Both the position numbers and the translations under genes were made by a program. A stretch of 64,000 nt of DNA. Source: Actinomycetota bacterium. Its GTDB lineage: Bacteria > Actinomycetota > Thermoleophilia > Gaiellales > Gaiellaceae. Shown piece after piece: positions 25,493 through 36,361 of the stretch. The notes beneath the pieces were generated by a model that saw nothing but the letters and a program-made list of their open reading frames with translations, made no database searches and was not told where the DNA came from. The stretch covers positions 265,077-329,076 of the forward strand of contig PLJC01000008.1 in the NCBI GenBank assembly GCA_003139545.1, read 5' to 3'. Position 1 is the stretch's first letter. Each line of letters begins with the position of its first letter.

Positions 25493-26083
25493 CTACTGCT
25501 CCTCCTTCGCGGCGAGCGCCGACTCGAGCGTCGCGATCGCGCCCTTGCGGTTCGCGTTCGCCTTCTCGTACTCCAGCGCAGCCTCGATGTTCGGCCGCCG
25601 CCACGTCGACACGTGCTCCTTGATCTCCGCGATCGACATGTCCTCGTAGCCCTTCGGCGGATGAACGGTGCGCGCCGGCGCAGCTGCCGGGGCCGCGGCC
25701 TTCGGCGCAGCCGCCTTCGGGGCGGGCGCCGCCTTCGGCGCGGTTGCCGCCGCCTTGGGCTCCGCCTTCTTCGGTGCAGCCTTGGTCGCGCCAATGGCCT
25801 CGATCTCGATCCGCGTCAGCCGGCTGCGATAGCCGTTGTGGCGGCGGTATCCGGTCCGCTTCTTGTACTTGCCGATCCGGATCTTCTCGCCGAGCACATG
25901 GCCCACGACGCGCGCGGTGACCGTCGTCGTCGGCGAGAGGTCGGTCTTGCCGTCGCCGCCCACGAGCAGAACGCGGGGCTTGAACGTCTTCCCCTCGTCC
26001 TCCTTCAGGCGATCGACGAGCAGCCGCTCGCCCGGGCGAACGCGGTACTGCTTGCCGCCGAGTGTGATGATCGCGTAGCTCAT
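25493..26083 (-). CDS. rplU: 50S ribosomal protein L21 with a long C-terminal extension
   Basis: 196 residues, nearly twice the usual length of about 103. Residues 1-103 are typical L21 (MSYAIITLGGKQYRVRPGER, KIRIGKYKKRTGYRRHNGYR). An Ala/Pro/Lys-rich linker covers about 104-145. The end is a compact helical segment with MSIAEIKEHVSTWRRPNIEA and YEKANANRKGAIATLESALA, which resembles a small helix-hairpin protein-interaction domain. The function of this extension is unknown. Upstream is rne; rpmA follows immediately. Confidence 0.96.
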   Translation of the reverse strand: MSYAIITLGGKQYRVRPGERLLVDRLKEDEGKTFKPRVLLVGGDGKTDLSPTTTVTARVVGHVLGEKIRIGKYKKRTGYRRHNGYRSRLTRIEIEAIGATKAAPKKAEPKAAATAPKAAPAPKAAAPKAAAPAAAPARTVHPPKGYEDMSIAEIKEHVSTWRRPNIEAALEYEKANANRKGAIATLESALAAKEEQ

Positions 26084-26139
26084 TGCTTTAGGCGCTGAAA
26101 CGCGGGCCAGAGGCCCGCGAAGGCCGCAGTGTAGCGAAA

Positions 26140-28872
26140 TTAGCCATCGATCTCGTCGCCCCATTCGGACATGGGGACGTAGCCCCACTCCTCCTCCTGG
26201 GTGGCCGTGACCTCCGCCGCGGGCTCCGGCTGGAGCACGGGCTCGTGCGCCTCCGGCTCCGTTTCGGGCTCCGCCGCCGGCTCCGGCTCTGAGCCGTTCC
26301 CGGAGGCCGCGGCGACTGCGCCGGCCGGCTTCTTGCGCCGGTTCTTGCCCCCGCGCGAGCCGCGCCGCGTCTTCTTCTTCCTCGGCTCGGCGCCGTTCTC
26401 GGACGGAGCTTCGGATGCCTCGGGCTTTTCGGGTGTTTCCGGCGCCTCGGTGTCGGACACCGGCTCCGCCTCGGCAGCGGCCGGAAGCGGCTCCTCGGCC
26501 GCCTTCGGCGCGCCGAGCTCGTCGGGCGGGAGGTGGATCGTGGTCGGCTTCTTGCGGTTGCGGCCGCCGCGCGAGCCGCGCCGCGTCTTCTTCTTCGCGG
26601 CTGTCGCCGGCGCGTCCGAGGCGATGTCCTCGTCCTCGTCCTCCGCCTCGACGTCGTCGACGTCCTCGGCCTCGTCGGCCTCGTCGGCCTCGTCGGTCTC
26701 GTCGGTCTCGAGCTCCTCGGCCTCCGTGTCGGACTCGGGCGCACCCGCCTCCGCGTCCTTGCGGACCGGCGGCTTGCGCGTCGGCTTCTCCGCCTCCGCC
26801 TCGGCGGTCAGCGGCTCGACCACCTTCGCGCGCCGCGTCAGCGATGCGTACGCGGTTCCGTCGAGCACGCGCTCGACGCGCACCTTCACGCGCTTGCCGA
26901 CGAGCTGCGCGGCGTCGCCGACGCAGACGTCGATTCCGTCCAGCTTCCCGACGGCGGCCGTCGCGTCGTGCCGGTCGACCTCGACCAGCTCGATCTGGAC
27001 CTCCGCGCCCTCGGCCACCGGAGAGGGCGGCGTCAGGTCGGCGAGCTTGCCCTCGGCGAGGACGACGAAGTGGTCGAGGTGCATGTCGGGCTTGCCCTCG
27101 AGGAAGAAGCGCCGCTTCGTCAGCGCCTCGAGCTCGATCAGCCGCCGCGCACCCGGCCCGACGAGCGCACTCGCGATCGGAGCGGCGAGCTCGACCTTGA
27201 ACGCCTGCGAGCGCGAGCCCGCCGTCAGCGCACGGAGGCGCCGCTCGACGTCGATCGCCGCCGACGCCTCGGAGAGCACGATGCCGTCCCCGCCGCAGGT
27301 CGGACACTTGCGCGTCATGATCTCACGCGGTCCTTCCGTCACGTTCTGCCGCGTCATCTCGACGAGGCCGAGCGGTGAGATCTCGACGACGTACGTCTTC
27401 GTACGGTCGCGCTCGAGCTCTTCGCGCAGTGCGTCCTCGACCGTCTTCCGGTTCCTCGGGTTCGCCATGTCGATGAAGTCGATGACGATGATCCCGCCGA
27501 CATCGCGCAGGCGCAGCTGGCGGACGACTTCCTTCACCGCTTCGAGGTTGTTCTTCGTGATCGTGTCCTCGAGCCGGCCGCCGGCGCTCTTGCCGCGCGA
27601 GCCGACGAAGCGGCCGGTGTTCACGTCGATGACGGTGAACGCCTCCGCGTAGTCGAAGATGAGATAGCCGCCGGAGGGAAGGTCGACGCGCCTGTTCAGC
27701 GTCGACCTAATCTCGGCGTCGACGCCGAACGCTTCCATCAGCGGCGTCTTCTCCTTGTACCGGATGACGCGCTCGACCATGTGCGGCGACGTCTTCTTCA
27801 GGTAGCCGGTGATGCGCTTGAACGCCTGGTCGTTGTCGACGAGCGCGCGCTCGAAGTCGCCGGTGAACAGGTCGCGCGTGACGCGCAGCGGCAGCTCCGC
27901 CTCCTGGTAGATGAGCTCCGGCGCCTTGGCGGTCTTCGCCTGCGCCTGGATCGACTTCCACAGCCGCTGCAGGAAGACGAGGTCGCGTTCGATGTCGTCC
28001 TCGGACGCGCCCTCGGCAGCCGTGCGGACGATGACGCCGCCTTCCTTGACGTTCAGCTTCTTGAGGATGTCCTTCAGGCGTCCGCGCTCGTCGTCGTCGA
28101 GCCGGCGCGACACGCCCAGCCCCTCGCCTTGCGGGACGAAGACGACGAACCGGCCGGGAAGCGAGATCTGCGTCGTCAGGCGGGCGCCCTTCGTCTTCAT
28201 CGGGTCCTTCACCGCCTGGACGAGAATCGTCTGGCCGCGGCTGATCAGGTCCTGGATGCGACGGCCGTGGCCGCGCTCGAGCTCCGGGCCGACGATCTCG
28301 TCGACGTACAGGAAGCCGTTCTTCTCCAGGCCGATCTCGACGAACGCCGCCTCCATTCCGGGGAGGACGTTGTCGACCGTGCCGAGGTAGATGTTCCCCG
28401 CGATCGAGCGCCGCTCCGGACGCTCGAGATAGACCTCGGCGACGCGGTCGTCCTCGAGGACGGCGACGCGCTGTTCTCCGACGTCGACGGACACGATGAG
28501 CTCACGCTTCGCGGCCGGCAGCGGCGCACGGCGGGGCGCCTGGCGGCGGCGACTGCCGCTCTCCTGGCGGCGCCGCTCCTGCCGCTGCGACATCTGCGGC
28601 TGCTTGCGCTCCGGCTGTTTCCGGTCGCCGCTCCGAGGCTTCGCTTCGGGCTTCGCTTCGCTCGGCTTGTCGCCCGCGGTCGCAGTCCCGGGCTTCTTGC
28701 GCCCGCGTCCTCCGCGGCTACCGCGGCGGCGCTTGGGCTTGGTGGGATCGGTTGTACCGGCCGCCGGCTCGGCGGCCGATTCGATTACTTCAGGCTCGCG
28801 AGGAGCCTCGAGTGCGGCCGGCTGAGCGGCCGCTGTGTCGGATTCGTTCTTCCGTCGTCGGAACCAGGGCAA
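26140..28872 (-). CDS. rne: Ribonuclease E/G
   Basis: 910 residues. A basic/acidic N-terminal region is followed by an S1 domain near 145-190 (GNIYLGTVDNVLPGMEAAFV), the DNase-I-like catalytic part with Asp in VIDVNTGRFVG near 414 and IIVIDFIDM near 462, and the zinc-link CPTCGGDG near 522. A long disordered acidic C-terminus follows. Three Arg-Gly boxes of the form RRGSRGG plus a Lys/Arg run occur (one N-terminal, two C-terminal). It processes rRNA and mRNA and may scaffold a degradosome. The start is TTG at 28872 with GAAGGAG 7 nt upstream. It heads the rne-rplU-rpmA group. Confidence 0.95.
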   Translation of the reverse strand: MPWFRRRKNESDTAAAQPAALEAPREPEVIESAAEPAAGTTDPTKPKRRRGSRGGRGRKKPGTATAGDKPSEAKPEAKPRSGDRKQPERKQPQMSQRQERRRQESGSRRRQAPRRAPLPAAKRELIVSVDVGEQRVAVLEDDRVAEVYLERPERRSIAGNIYLGTVDNVLPGMEAAFVEIGLEKNGFLYVDEIVGPELERGHGRRIQDLISRGQTILVQAVKDPMKTKGARLTTQISLPGRFVVFVPQGEGLGVSRRLDDDERGRLKDILKKLNVKEGGVIVRTAAEGASEDDIERDLVFLQRLWKSIQAQAKTAKAPELIYQEAELPLRVTRDLFTGDFERALVDNDQAFKRITGYLKKTSPHMVERVIRYKEKTPLMEAFGVDAEIRSTLNRRVDLPSGGYLIFDYAEAFTVIDVNTGRFVGSRGKSAGGRLEDTITKNNLEAVKEVVRQLRLRDVGGIIVIDFIDMANPRNRKTVEDALREELERDRTKTYVVEISPLGLVEMTRQNVTEGPREIMTRKCPTCGGDGIVLSEASAAIDVERRLRALTAGSRSQAFKVELAAPIASALVGPGARRLIELEALTKRRFFLEGKPDMHLDHFVVLAEGKLADLTPPSPVAEGAEVQIELVEVDRHDATAAVGKLDGIDVCVGDAAQLVGKRVKVRVERVLDGTAYASLTRRAKVVEPLTAEAEAEKPTRKPPVRKDAEAGAPESDTEAEELETDETDEADEADEAEDVDDVEAEDEDEDIASDAPATAAKKKTRRGSRGGRNRKKPTTIHLPPDELGAPKAAEEPLPAAAEAEPVSDTEAPETPEKPEASEAPSENGAEPRKKKTRRGSRGGKNRRKKPAGAVAAASGNGSEPEPAAEPETEPEAHEPVLQPEPAAEVTATQEEEWGYVPMSEWGDEIDG

Positions 28873-29033
28873 GAAAAAACTCCTTCGTTGAAGCGCGCGA
28901 CAGCGACGCCCGAGGTCTCGGGGCGGCGCGCGCGCTGTGGGTCAGGCATGAAAACCATGTGCACGCAGGGTAGCAGGGGCGTCGTCCGACCCCGGACCTA
29001 CGATCCGGCAATCACGACCCTGGAGGTTCGACC

Positions 29034-29234
29034 GTGACCAGGTTGCAGAGCACCGAGGCCGAGGAGCTCCTGCTCATCGAGGAGGCTGACGCCTGGTTCG
29101 AGTATGGCGAGGCCATACGGGGCCAGACCGAGGCTCGCTACCTCGAGATCGAGCCCTGGGCCTGGGCCCGCTTGCAGCAGCGCCTCCGGGCGATCAAGGC
29201 TCGCAGGGCCAAGTTGCGCCCCGCAGCCGCCTAG
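29034..29234 (+). CDS. Small hypothetical protein, 66 residues
   Basis: The GTG at 29034 has a clear GGAGG ribosome binding site. The product is a mostly helical, charged protein: TRLQSTEAEELLLIEEADAW, then WAWARLQQRLRAIKARRAKL. No membrane segment. The family is not recognised. It is convergent with the DUF697 gene (4-nt overlap at the 3' ends). The 161-nt gap upstream to rne holds nothing recognisable besides promoter space. Confidence 0.65.
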   Translation: MTRLQSTEAEELLLIEEADAWFEYGEAIRGQTEARYLEIEPWAWARLQQRLRAIKARRAKLRPAAA

Positions 29235-29992
29235 TGGACCAGCTGGAGGCGCCGGATCGCGGCCTCGCCGAGGGCTCGCGTGCCTGCATACGCAACGCCG
29301 CCCTTTACGGCCCACCCCGCTACAGGGATGAAGTCCAGGAGCTCCCGCGCGACCGCGCGCAGGCCGAGCCCCGCGCCGACAACGGCGAGGACCTCTGGCA
29401 ATCGCTGCCGTGGATCGAGGTCGAGCCCATACGCCTGGTCGAGGAGCAGCAGCATCCGCACCTCGTTGAGCGCAAGGACGGGCAGATCGGCGCCGGGGAT
29501 GAACACCGCCACGCCCACGATCCCGTTCTTGCGCGCGAACGACGCGACGATCCGGTCACAGACCGCGCCGCGTAGCATCGGCAGCCGTCCGGCGAGCGGC
29601 GCCCCGGCCTCCCCCAGCCGCACTGCGACCGCGGCTGCGATCCGGTCGACGGGAAGGCGCTCGCCTGGCCCCACCCGGACGATGTCCGTGGCGAGCACAT
29701 ACGGCAGCGGCTCGTCGTCGAACGCGACGGCGACGATCGGCACGCGGGCGCGCCGCGCGGCTCGGAGCGCCGCCTCGTCGTCCCCGGTCGCGATGTGGAC
29801 GTAGACGACTGCTCCTTGGGGCGCGCCCACGCGCACCGCGGACGGATCGCCGCCGCGCGTCAGCTCACGCTCGAGCGTGCGCGCGATCTCGCCGGCGCCG
29901 CCGAGCGCGACCGGCTTCCGGTCCTTGCCGGCCGCCCGCAGCTCCTTCATCAGCTTCCGCAGCGCGCCGACCGAGACCGGCGTTTTCATCAT
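29231..29992 (-). CDS. DUF697-family protein
   Basis: 253 residues. The C-terminal part has the DUF697-like hydrophobic core (VLAVVGAGLGLRAVARELLD then FIPVAGWAVKGGVAYAGTRA). The N-terminal half resembles a nucleotide-binding-like fold (GAPQGAVVYVHIATGDDEAA), but no intact Walker motifs are seen. It begins within the rodA stop (ATGATGA), so it is the last gene of the cell-shape operon. Function unknown. Confidence 0.75.
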   Translation of the reverse strand: MMKTPVSVGALRKLMKELRAAGKDRKPVALGGAGEIARTLERELTRGGDPSAVRVGAPQGAVVYVHIATGDDEAALRAARRARVPIVAVAFDDEPLPYVLATDIVRVGPGERLPVDRIAAAVAVRLGEAGAPLAGRLPMLRGAVCDRIVASFARKNGIVGVAVFIPGADLPVLALNEVRMLLLLDQAYGLDLDPRQRLPEVLAVVGAGLGLRAVARELLDFIPVAGWAVKGGVAYAGTRALGEAAIRRLQLVH

Positions 29993-31182
29993 CGCCGACG
30001 ACGAGCTGCGCGGCCGCGCGCGTAGATCGCGAGCAGCACGCCCATGGCGGCGAGGTTCGCGATCATCGACGAACCGCCCACGCTGACGAACGGGAGCGGG
30101 ATGCCGGTGATCGGCGCGATCCCCATCGTCATGCCGACGTTGACGAAGATCTGGAACAGGAGCGCGACGACGATGCCGCCCGCGACGATCGCCGAGTAGA
30201 AGTCCCGCGCGATCGAGACGATACGCAGCGCGCGCCACAACACGAGCAGGTAGAGCGCGAGGAGCAGCGACGCGCCGATGAACCCGCGCTGTTCGCTGTA
30301 CGACGCGAACACGAAGTCGGTGCCGTGCTCGGGCAGGAACTGCAGCCGCGTCTGCGTCGCGTTGTTGACGCCGCGCCCCTTCACCTGGCCGGCGCCCACC
30401 GCGACAATCGACTGCTCGAGGTTGTAGCGCGTGTCCGCCGACGAGCAGTACGAGGGGTGCACGAAGCAGGTGAGCCGCGACTGCTGGTAGCCCTTGAGGA
30501 AGTTGACACCGACGGCGGGGCCGGCCCAGAGGACGCCGACGGCCAGGAGCAGCGCGATCGACCCGAGCGCGACGAGCTGCCGCCACGGCGCGCCGCCGAC
30601 GAAGAGCATGGCGACGAGCGCGGCGAGGTAGACGAGCGCCGTCCCGAGATCGGGCTGTGCGAAGACGAGCAGGACGGGAATCGCACCGAGCCCGAGCACG
30701 CGCAGCGTCGTGCCGAGCGCGCCGACGTCGCGCGGGCGGTCGGCGAGGAACCCGGCGAGCGCGAGGACGAACGCGAGCTTGCCGAACTCCGACGGCTGGA
30801 AGGTGAAGAAGCCGAGCGAGATCCAGCGAGTCGAGCCACGCGCGGCATGGCCGACGACGAACACGAACGCGATCAGGAGCACGGTGGCGCCGAAGATCGG
30901 CTTCCAGTAGCGGCGGTAGATGTCCGGGTCGATGAACGTCCCGACGACGAGCGCCGCGCCACCGACGGCGACGTAGACCATCTGGCGGTCGAGGTAGTAG
31001 CTCGGGTTGCCGACCACGGCGAAGCGGGTGACGCCGGAGACGGCCCACAGCCCGACGGCCACGAGACCGGCGATCCCGGCCAGCAGCACCCAGTCGAGCG
31101 AGCGGAGCACTCCCACGATCGCGAGCCCCTCTTCGCGGTCGGTCCGGCGCCCGGCGTGCTGCGATCCGGCGTACTCGAGCAT
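29989..31182 (-). CDS. rodA: Rod-shape SEDS peptidoglycan polymerase RodA
   Basis: 397 residues with about ten membrane helices and the SEDS motifs: GARGSTRWISLG-like HAARGSTRWISLGFFTFQPS, ALVYLAALVAMLFVGG, and EQRGFIGASLLLALYLL near the active loop. RodA polymerises glycan strands with its partner PBP2, whose gene lies just upstream. The ATG at 31182 is used; a GTG about 24 codons in (VGVLRSLDWVLLAG) has a better Shine-Dalgarno and is an alternative. It is coupled to the DUF697 gene. Confidence 0.94.
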   Translation of the reverse strand: MLEYAGSQHAGRRTDREEGLAIVGVLRSLDWVLLAGIAGLVAVGLWAVSGVTRFAVVGNPSYYLDRQMVYVAVGGAALVVGTFIDPDIYRRYWKPIFGATVLLIAFVFVVGHAARGSTRWISLGFFTFQPSEFGKLAFVLALAGFLADRPRDVGALGTTLRVLGLGAIPVLLVFAQPDLGTALVYLAALVAMLFVGGAPWRQLVALGSIALLLAVGVLWAGPAVGVNFLKGYQQSRLTCFVHPSYCSSADTRYNLEQSIVAVGAGQVKGRGVNNATQTRLQFLPEHGTDFVFASYSEQRGFIGASLLLALYLLVLWRALRIVSIARDFYSAIVAGGIVVALLFQIFVNVGMTMGIAPITGIPLPFVSVGGSSMIANLAAMGVLLAIYARGRAARRRR

Positions 31183-31207
31183 CAGCGGAGTGTGCCGGTC
31201 CTTTCCA

Positions 31208-33211
31208 TCAGTCGCTGTGGATGGGGCCGAGGATGTGGAACGCCACGTGGAAGTAGGCCGCGAACACCTTGGCGGCCGCCGGCGCTGCCACGTCGCCGCC
31301 GTACCCGCCGTTCTCGATGAGCGCGCACACGACGAGCTTCGGAGAGTTGTACGGGCCGTATCCGCACCACCACGCCTGGTTCTGGAGGCCTAGGTACCCC
31401 GGCAGCGAGACCACCTTCTGGGCCGTGCCGGTCTTGCCCGCGATCGAGACCGGGAACTTGCCGAACACCGCGTACGAGGTGCCGAACGGCAGGTGCGTTG
31501 CGTCCCACAACCCCTTCTGCACGGCCTGGAGTGCGGCCGGGTCGATTCCCACCTGGCGGGGGGCTGGGATCGCCGCCACAGGGACGCGCGCCCCGTTCGG
31601 GCTCTCCACGTCGTCGAGCACGTGCGGGGTCACGAGCTTGCCGCCGTTCGCAAGCGCCGCGTACAGCCGCGCCATCTGCAACGGCGTGACGAGGAGGTCG
31701 CCCTGTCCCACCGCGAGCTCGATCGAGTCGCCCGGCTTCCAGAGCTTGTCGACTGCGTCCGTGAAGTGCTGCTGCCGCCATCTAATCGTCGGCACGAGGC
31801 CGGTCGCCTCGGGCCCGACGTCGACGCCGGTCGACTGTCCAAAGCCGAATGCGTCGGCCAACTTCTGCAGCGGCTGCCCGTGGTCGGCGGGGAGGTTGTA
31901 GAACTCGTTGCCGACCCGGTAGAAGTACGTGTCGCACGAGTACGCGAGCGCGGTCGGCAGATCCATCGCCTGGTTCACGTTCGGGTCCCAGTTGTGGAAC
32001 GTGCGATGCGACCGGTCCTGCGGCGAGCTGTACGTGCCCGTGCACGGGAGGTACGCGTAGGGCGAGAGCAGGTGCTCCTGCATGGCGGCGAGCGCGGTCA
32101 CGGGCTTGAACGTCGACCCCGGCGGATATAGGCCCGAAACGGCGCGGTTCAGCGAAGGGATGTTCTTTGCCGGCGCCGTCTTGGGCGTCAGGCCCGCGCG
32201 GCCGAGCTCTCCCAAGGTCACGTGGCCCGCGTACACGGACGGGTCGTACGTCGGCGCGGACGCCATTGCGAGGATCGAGCCGTCGTTCGGGTCGAGCGCG
32301 ACGATCGCGCCGCCGCGCGCGGCCCACTTCCCGTTGGCCTGCGCGAGATGGATTCCGTACTGCAGCGCCTTCTCGGCCGCCTGCTGCAGTTTCAAGTCGA
32401 TCGTCAGCCGGAGGTCGTTGCCGGGCTTTGCGATCGCCGTCGTCGTCAGGCCGCTTCGCGGCCTCCCGAACGCGTCGATGTGCATCCGCGCGCTGCCTGC
32501 GACACCGCGGAGGTAGCTGTCGTAGGACGACTCCACCCCGCTCTGGCCGATCTCGTCGCCCGGCTGGTAGCCCTGCTTCGAAAGGCCGTTCAGCTGGGTC
32601 TGCGAGATCTCCCCGACGTAGCCGAGCACCTGCGCCGCGAGTGAGTGGTACGGGTAGTGGCGGATGAACGTCCGCCACGTCGTCACGCCCGGGAACTGCG
32701 ATGCGTTCTCGTACAGGTAGGCGATCATCGGTTCGCCGGCGGCCTCGCGCACCGTCACCGGCGTCACGAGGTCATTGGCTGCGCGCCGCGCCTTGATCCC
32801 CGCCGCGATCTCGTACAGCGGGACGCTCGTCAGCCGGGCAAGCGCGCGCAACTCCGCATAGCGCGTCGTGTAGACCTTCGGCAGGTCGGCCGGCCACAGA
32901 AGAATCGAGGTCGCCGGCGCATTCGTCACGAGCGGGACGCCGTTGCGGTCGAGGATCTGGCCCCGCGGCGCCTGCACGCGCACGGTGCGGAACGAGTTCG
33001 CCGCCGCCTGGTTCACGTATTTCGTCCCGGAGAGCACCTGGAGAGCCCAGAGCCGCAGCAGAAGGACGGCGAAGATGACGAGCATCGCGACGCCGAGCAC
33101 GCTCACCCGGCGGAGCACTCGCGCGCTCGGCCGGTACGGCTCGGCGACGCCTTTGCTCGGCGGCATGAACCGCTTGGAGCGGGGGCGTTCGCCTGCGGTG
33201 GTGCTAGCCAA
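31208..33211 (-). CDS. mrdA: Penicillin-binding protein 2 (class B transpeptidase, elongasome)
   Basis: About 667 residues. A basic N-terminus, one membrane anchor (VSVLGVAMLVIFAVLLLRLW), a pedestal domain (QAPRGQILDRNGVPLVTNAP) and a transpeptidase domain with SxxK in PPGSTFKPVTALAAM near 364, S-C-D in AYSCDTYFYRVG (the SxN-type motif) and KTG in AGKTGTAQKV near 594. It crosslinks peptidoglycan with RodA during elongation. The TTG at 33211 has GAGGTG upstream and overlaps the mreD stop; an ATG at 33166 is an alternative. Confidence 0.94.
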   Translation of the reverse strand: MASTTAGERPRSKRFMPPSKGVAEPYRPSARVLRRVSVLGVAMLVIFAVLLLRLWALQVLSGTKYVNQAAANSFRTVRVQAPRGQILDRNGVPLVTNAPATSILLWPADLPKVYTTRYAELRALARLTSVPLYEIAAGIKARRAANDLVTPVTVREAAGEPMIAYLYENASQFPGVTTWRTFIRHYPYHSLAAQVLGYVGEISQTQLNGLSKQGYQPGDEIGQSGVESSYDSYLRGVAGSARMHIDAFGRPRSGLTTTAIAKPGNDLRLTIDLKLQQAAEKALQYGIHLAQANGKWAARGGAIVALDPNDGSILAMASAPTYDPSVYAGHVTLGELGRAGLTPKTAPAKNIPSLNRAVSGLYPPGSTFKPVTALAAMQEHLLSPYAYLPCTGTYSSPQDRSHRTFHNWDPNVNQAMDLPTALAYSCDTYFYRVGNEFYNLPADHGQPLQKLADAFGFGQSTGVDVGPEATGLVPTIRWRQQHFTDAVDKLWKPGDSIELAVGQGDLLVTPLQMARLYAALANGGKLVTPHVLDDVESPNGARVPVAAIPAPRQVGIDPAALQAVQKGLWDATHLPFGTSYAVFGKFPVSIAGKTGTAQKVVSLPGYLGLQNQAWWCGYGPYNSPKLVVCALIENGGYGGDVAAPAAAKVFAAYFHVAFHILGPIHSD

Positions 33212-33728
33212 GCAGCTGCACCTCGGTGGCATAGTCGGCGCGCTCGCGGGGGCGGAGCAGTATGCGCACGAGCGCGTACACGGGAGCCGTCAGAACGAGG
33301 TTCATCACGATCGTCGGCAGCAGGCTCCGCATCTCCGGTCCTGCGGGCGCACGCTCGCCGAGCATGAAGGTGACGAGCAGGATGCCGAACGCATAGAGGA
33401 ACGTGACCACCGCGACCGACAGGAACGGCGCATGCCCGCGGTCGCGTCCGGTCGTCTCGCCGTAGCGGCCGATCCAGTAGCCGGACACGGTGAGCACGAG
33501 CGAGGTCAGGCCGAGCTGGCCGAGCGTCGCCGTGTCGACGACGAGGCCGGCGAAGAATCCCGCGATCGCGCCCGCGACCGCCCCGCGCAGCAGCGCGACG
33601 CCGACGAGGGTGACGAGGACGACCTGGGGGACGCCTCCGTACACGCGCAGTTGCGAGAAGATCGACACCTGGGCGATCGCCGCGACGAAGAGCAGCGCCG
33701 CGGCCTTGAAGCCGTCGGCGATGGTCAC
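33204..33728 (-). CDS. mreD: Rod shape-determining protein MreD
   Basis: 174 residues with five or so hydrophobic helices (FKAAALLFVAAIAQVSIFSQ; GVALLRGAVAGAIAGFFAGL and others) and little conserved sequence, as usual for MreD. Its place between mreC and the PBP2 gene, overlapping each by a few nt, supports the call. It is a membrane part of the elongasome. Confidence 0.88.
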   Translation of the reverse strand: MTIADGFKAAALLFVAAIAQVSIFSQLRVYGGVPQVVLVTLVGVALLRGAVAGAIAGFFAGLVVDTATLGQLGLTSLVLTVSGYWIGRYGETTGRDRGHAPFLSVAVVTFLYAFGILLVTFMLGERAPAGPEMRSLLPTIVMNLVLTAPVYALVRILLRPRERADYATEVQLLG

Positions 33729-34666
33729 GGTTTCGCGCGCGGATGCTTGGGGACGAGCGCGGCGACGGCGTCGATCGAGTCGAGGTTCGCGACCGGCTGC
33801 ACCTGCACCGTGAGGAAGCTCGCGATGTCGCTCGTCCCGACCGCGACGACGCGTCCGATCGGGATGCCGTACGGGTACTCGTCCGGATACCTGCGGTCGA
33901 CGGTGCCGCGCGTGATGATCCAGTCGCCCTTGTTCACGACCTGATCCTTCGACACGCGGTCGAGGATGAGCGTCCCACCCTGCCCGTGCCGGATGAGCCC
34001 GCTCACGTGCGTCTTCAGGTCACGCGCCGGCACGGCGCTGTCGGGATCGGTGAGGAGCGTCACGACCGAGGTCGTGTGGCCGAGCTGCGTCACCTTGCCG
34101 ACGAGCCCGTCGGCGCTGACGACGGGCGTGTTCAGATGGATGCCCTGGCTCGACCCGGCGTCGATGACGATCTGCTGCGTGAACGATCCGGACGGGAACG
34201 AGATGACGGACGTGTTCACGGCGCGGAAGTCCTGCGGATACGTGGGACCCGCCTCGAACTGGAGCAGCTTCTTGAGGTCGTTGTTCTGCTGGACCGCCGA
34301 GGCGTTGAGTAGCGCCTGCCCGCGGTAGTCGCGCACCATCTGCTCGAGCTTCGCGTTACGCGACTTCGCGCGCGCGAGGCTGTCGACGTAGTTGTAGGCG
34401 TCGCGGAACGGCCGCGCGACACGCACCGCGGCGACCTGGAACGGCCGCAGCGCGTCGGAGCCGTAGCTCTGCGCGTCGTGGAGGTACCCGGAGGTCGGGG
34501 AGCGGAACGAGACGGTCAGCAGCGCGAGCGCGACGATCACGAGGACCGCGAGCACGATGCGCCGGACCAGTGCGCTACGCACCCGGGACGGACGCGGGCC
34601 GGGATTGGAGCGCTGGAGCGAGGAGCCCAGCACCGCCACGCGTGCGGAGCGGTTCGGAGGCGCCAC
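33725..34666 (-). CDS. mreC: Rod shape-determining protein MreC
   Basis: 313 residues. A basic cytoplasmic N-terminus is followed by one membrane helix (RIVLAVLVIVALALLTVSF), a coiled coil (YNYVDSLARAKSRNAKLEQM) and two beta domains (FRAVNTSVISFPSGSFTQQI; GLVGKVTQLGHTTSVVTLLT). MreC organises PBP2 and RodA. It starts with GTG at 34666, 60 nt after mreB, and overlaps mreD by 4 nt. Confidence 0.94.
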   Translation of the reverse strand: MAPPNRSARVAVLGSSLQRSNPGPRPSRVRSALVRRIVLAVLVIVALALLTVSFRSPTSGYLHDAQSYGSDALRPFQVAAVRVARPFRDAYNYVDSLARAKSRNAKLEQMVRDYRGQALLNASAVQQNNDLKKLLQFEAGPTYPQDFRAVNTSVISFPSGSFTQQIVIDAGSSQGIHLNTPVVSADGLVGKVTQLGHTTSVVTLLTDPDSAVPARDLKTHVSGLIRHGQGGTLILDRVSKDQVVNKGDWIITRGTVDRRYPDEYPYGIPIGRVVAVGTSDIASFLTVQVQPVANLDSIDAVAALVPKHPRAKP

Positions 34667-34726
34667 CGCGCCCTAGGTTACAGCCGTGCCCGGCGCGACG
34701 AGGCCCATCCGGGCGGCGCACAGGTC

Positions 34727-36361
<1,635 letters not shown>

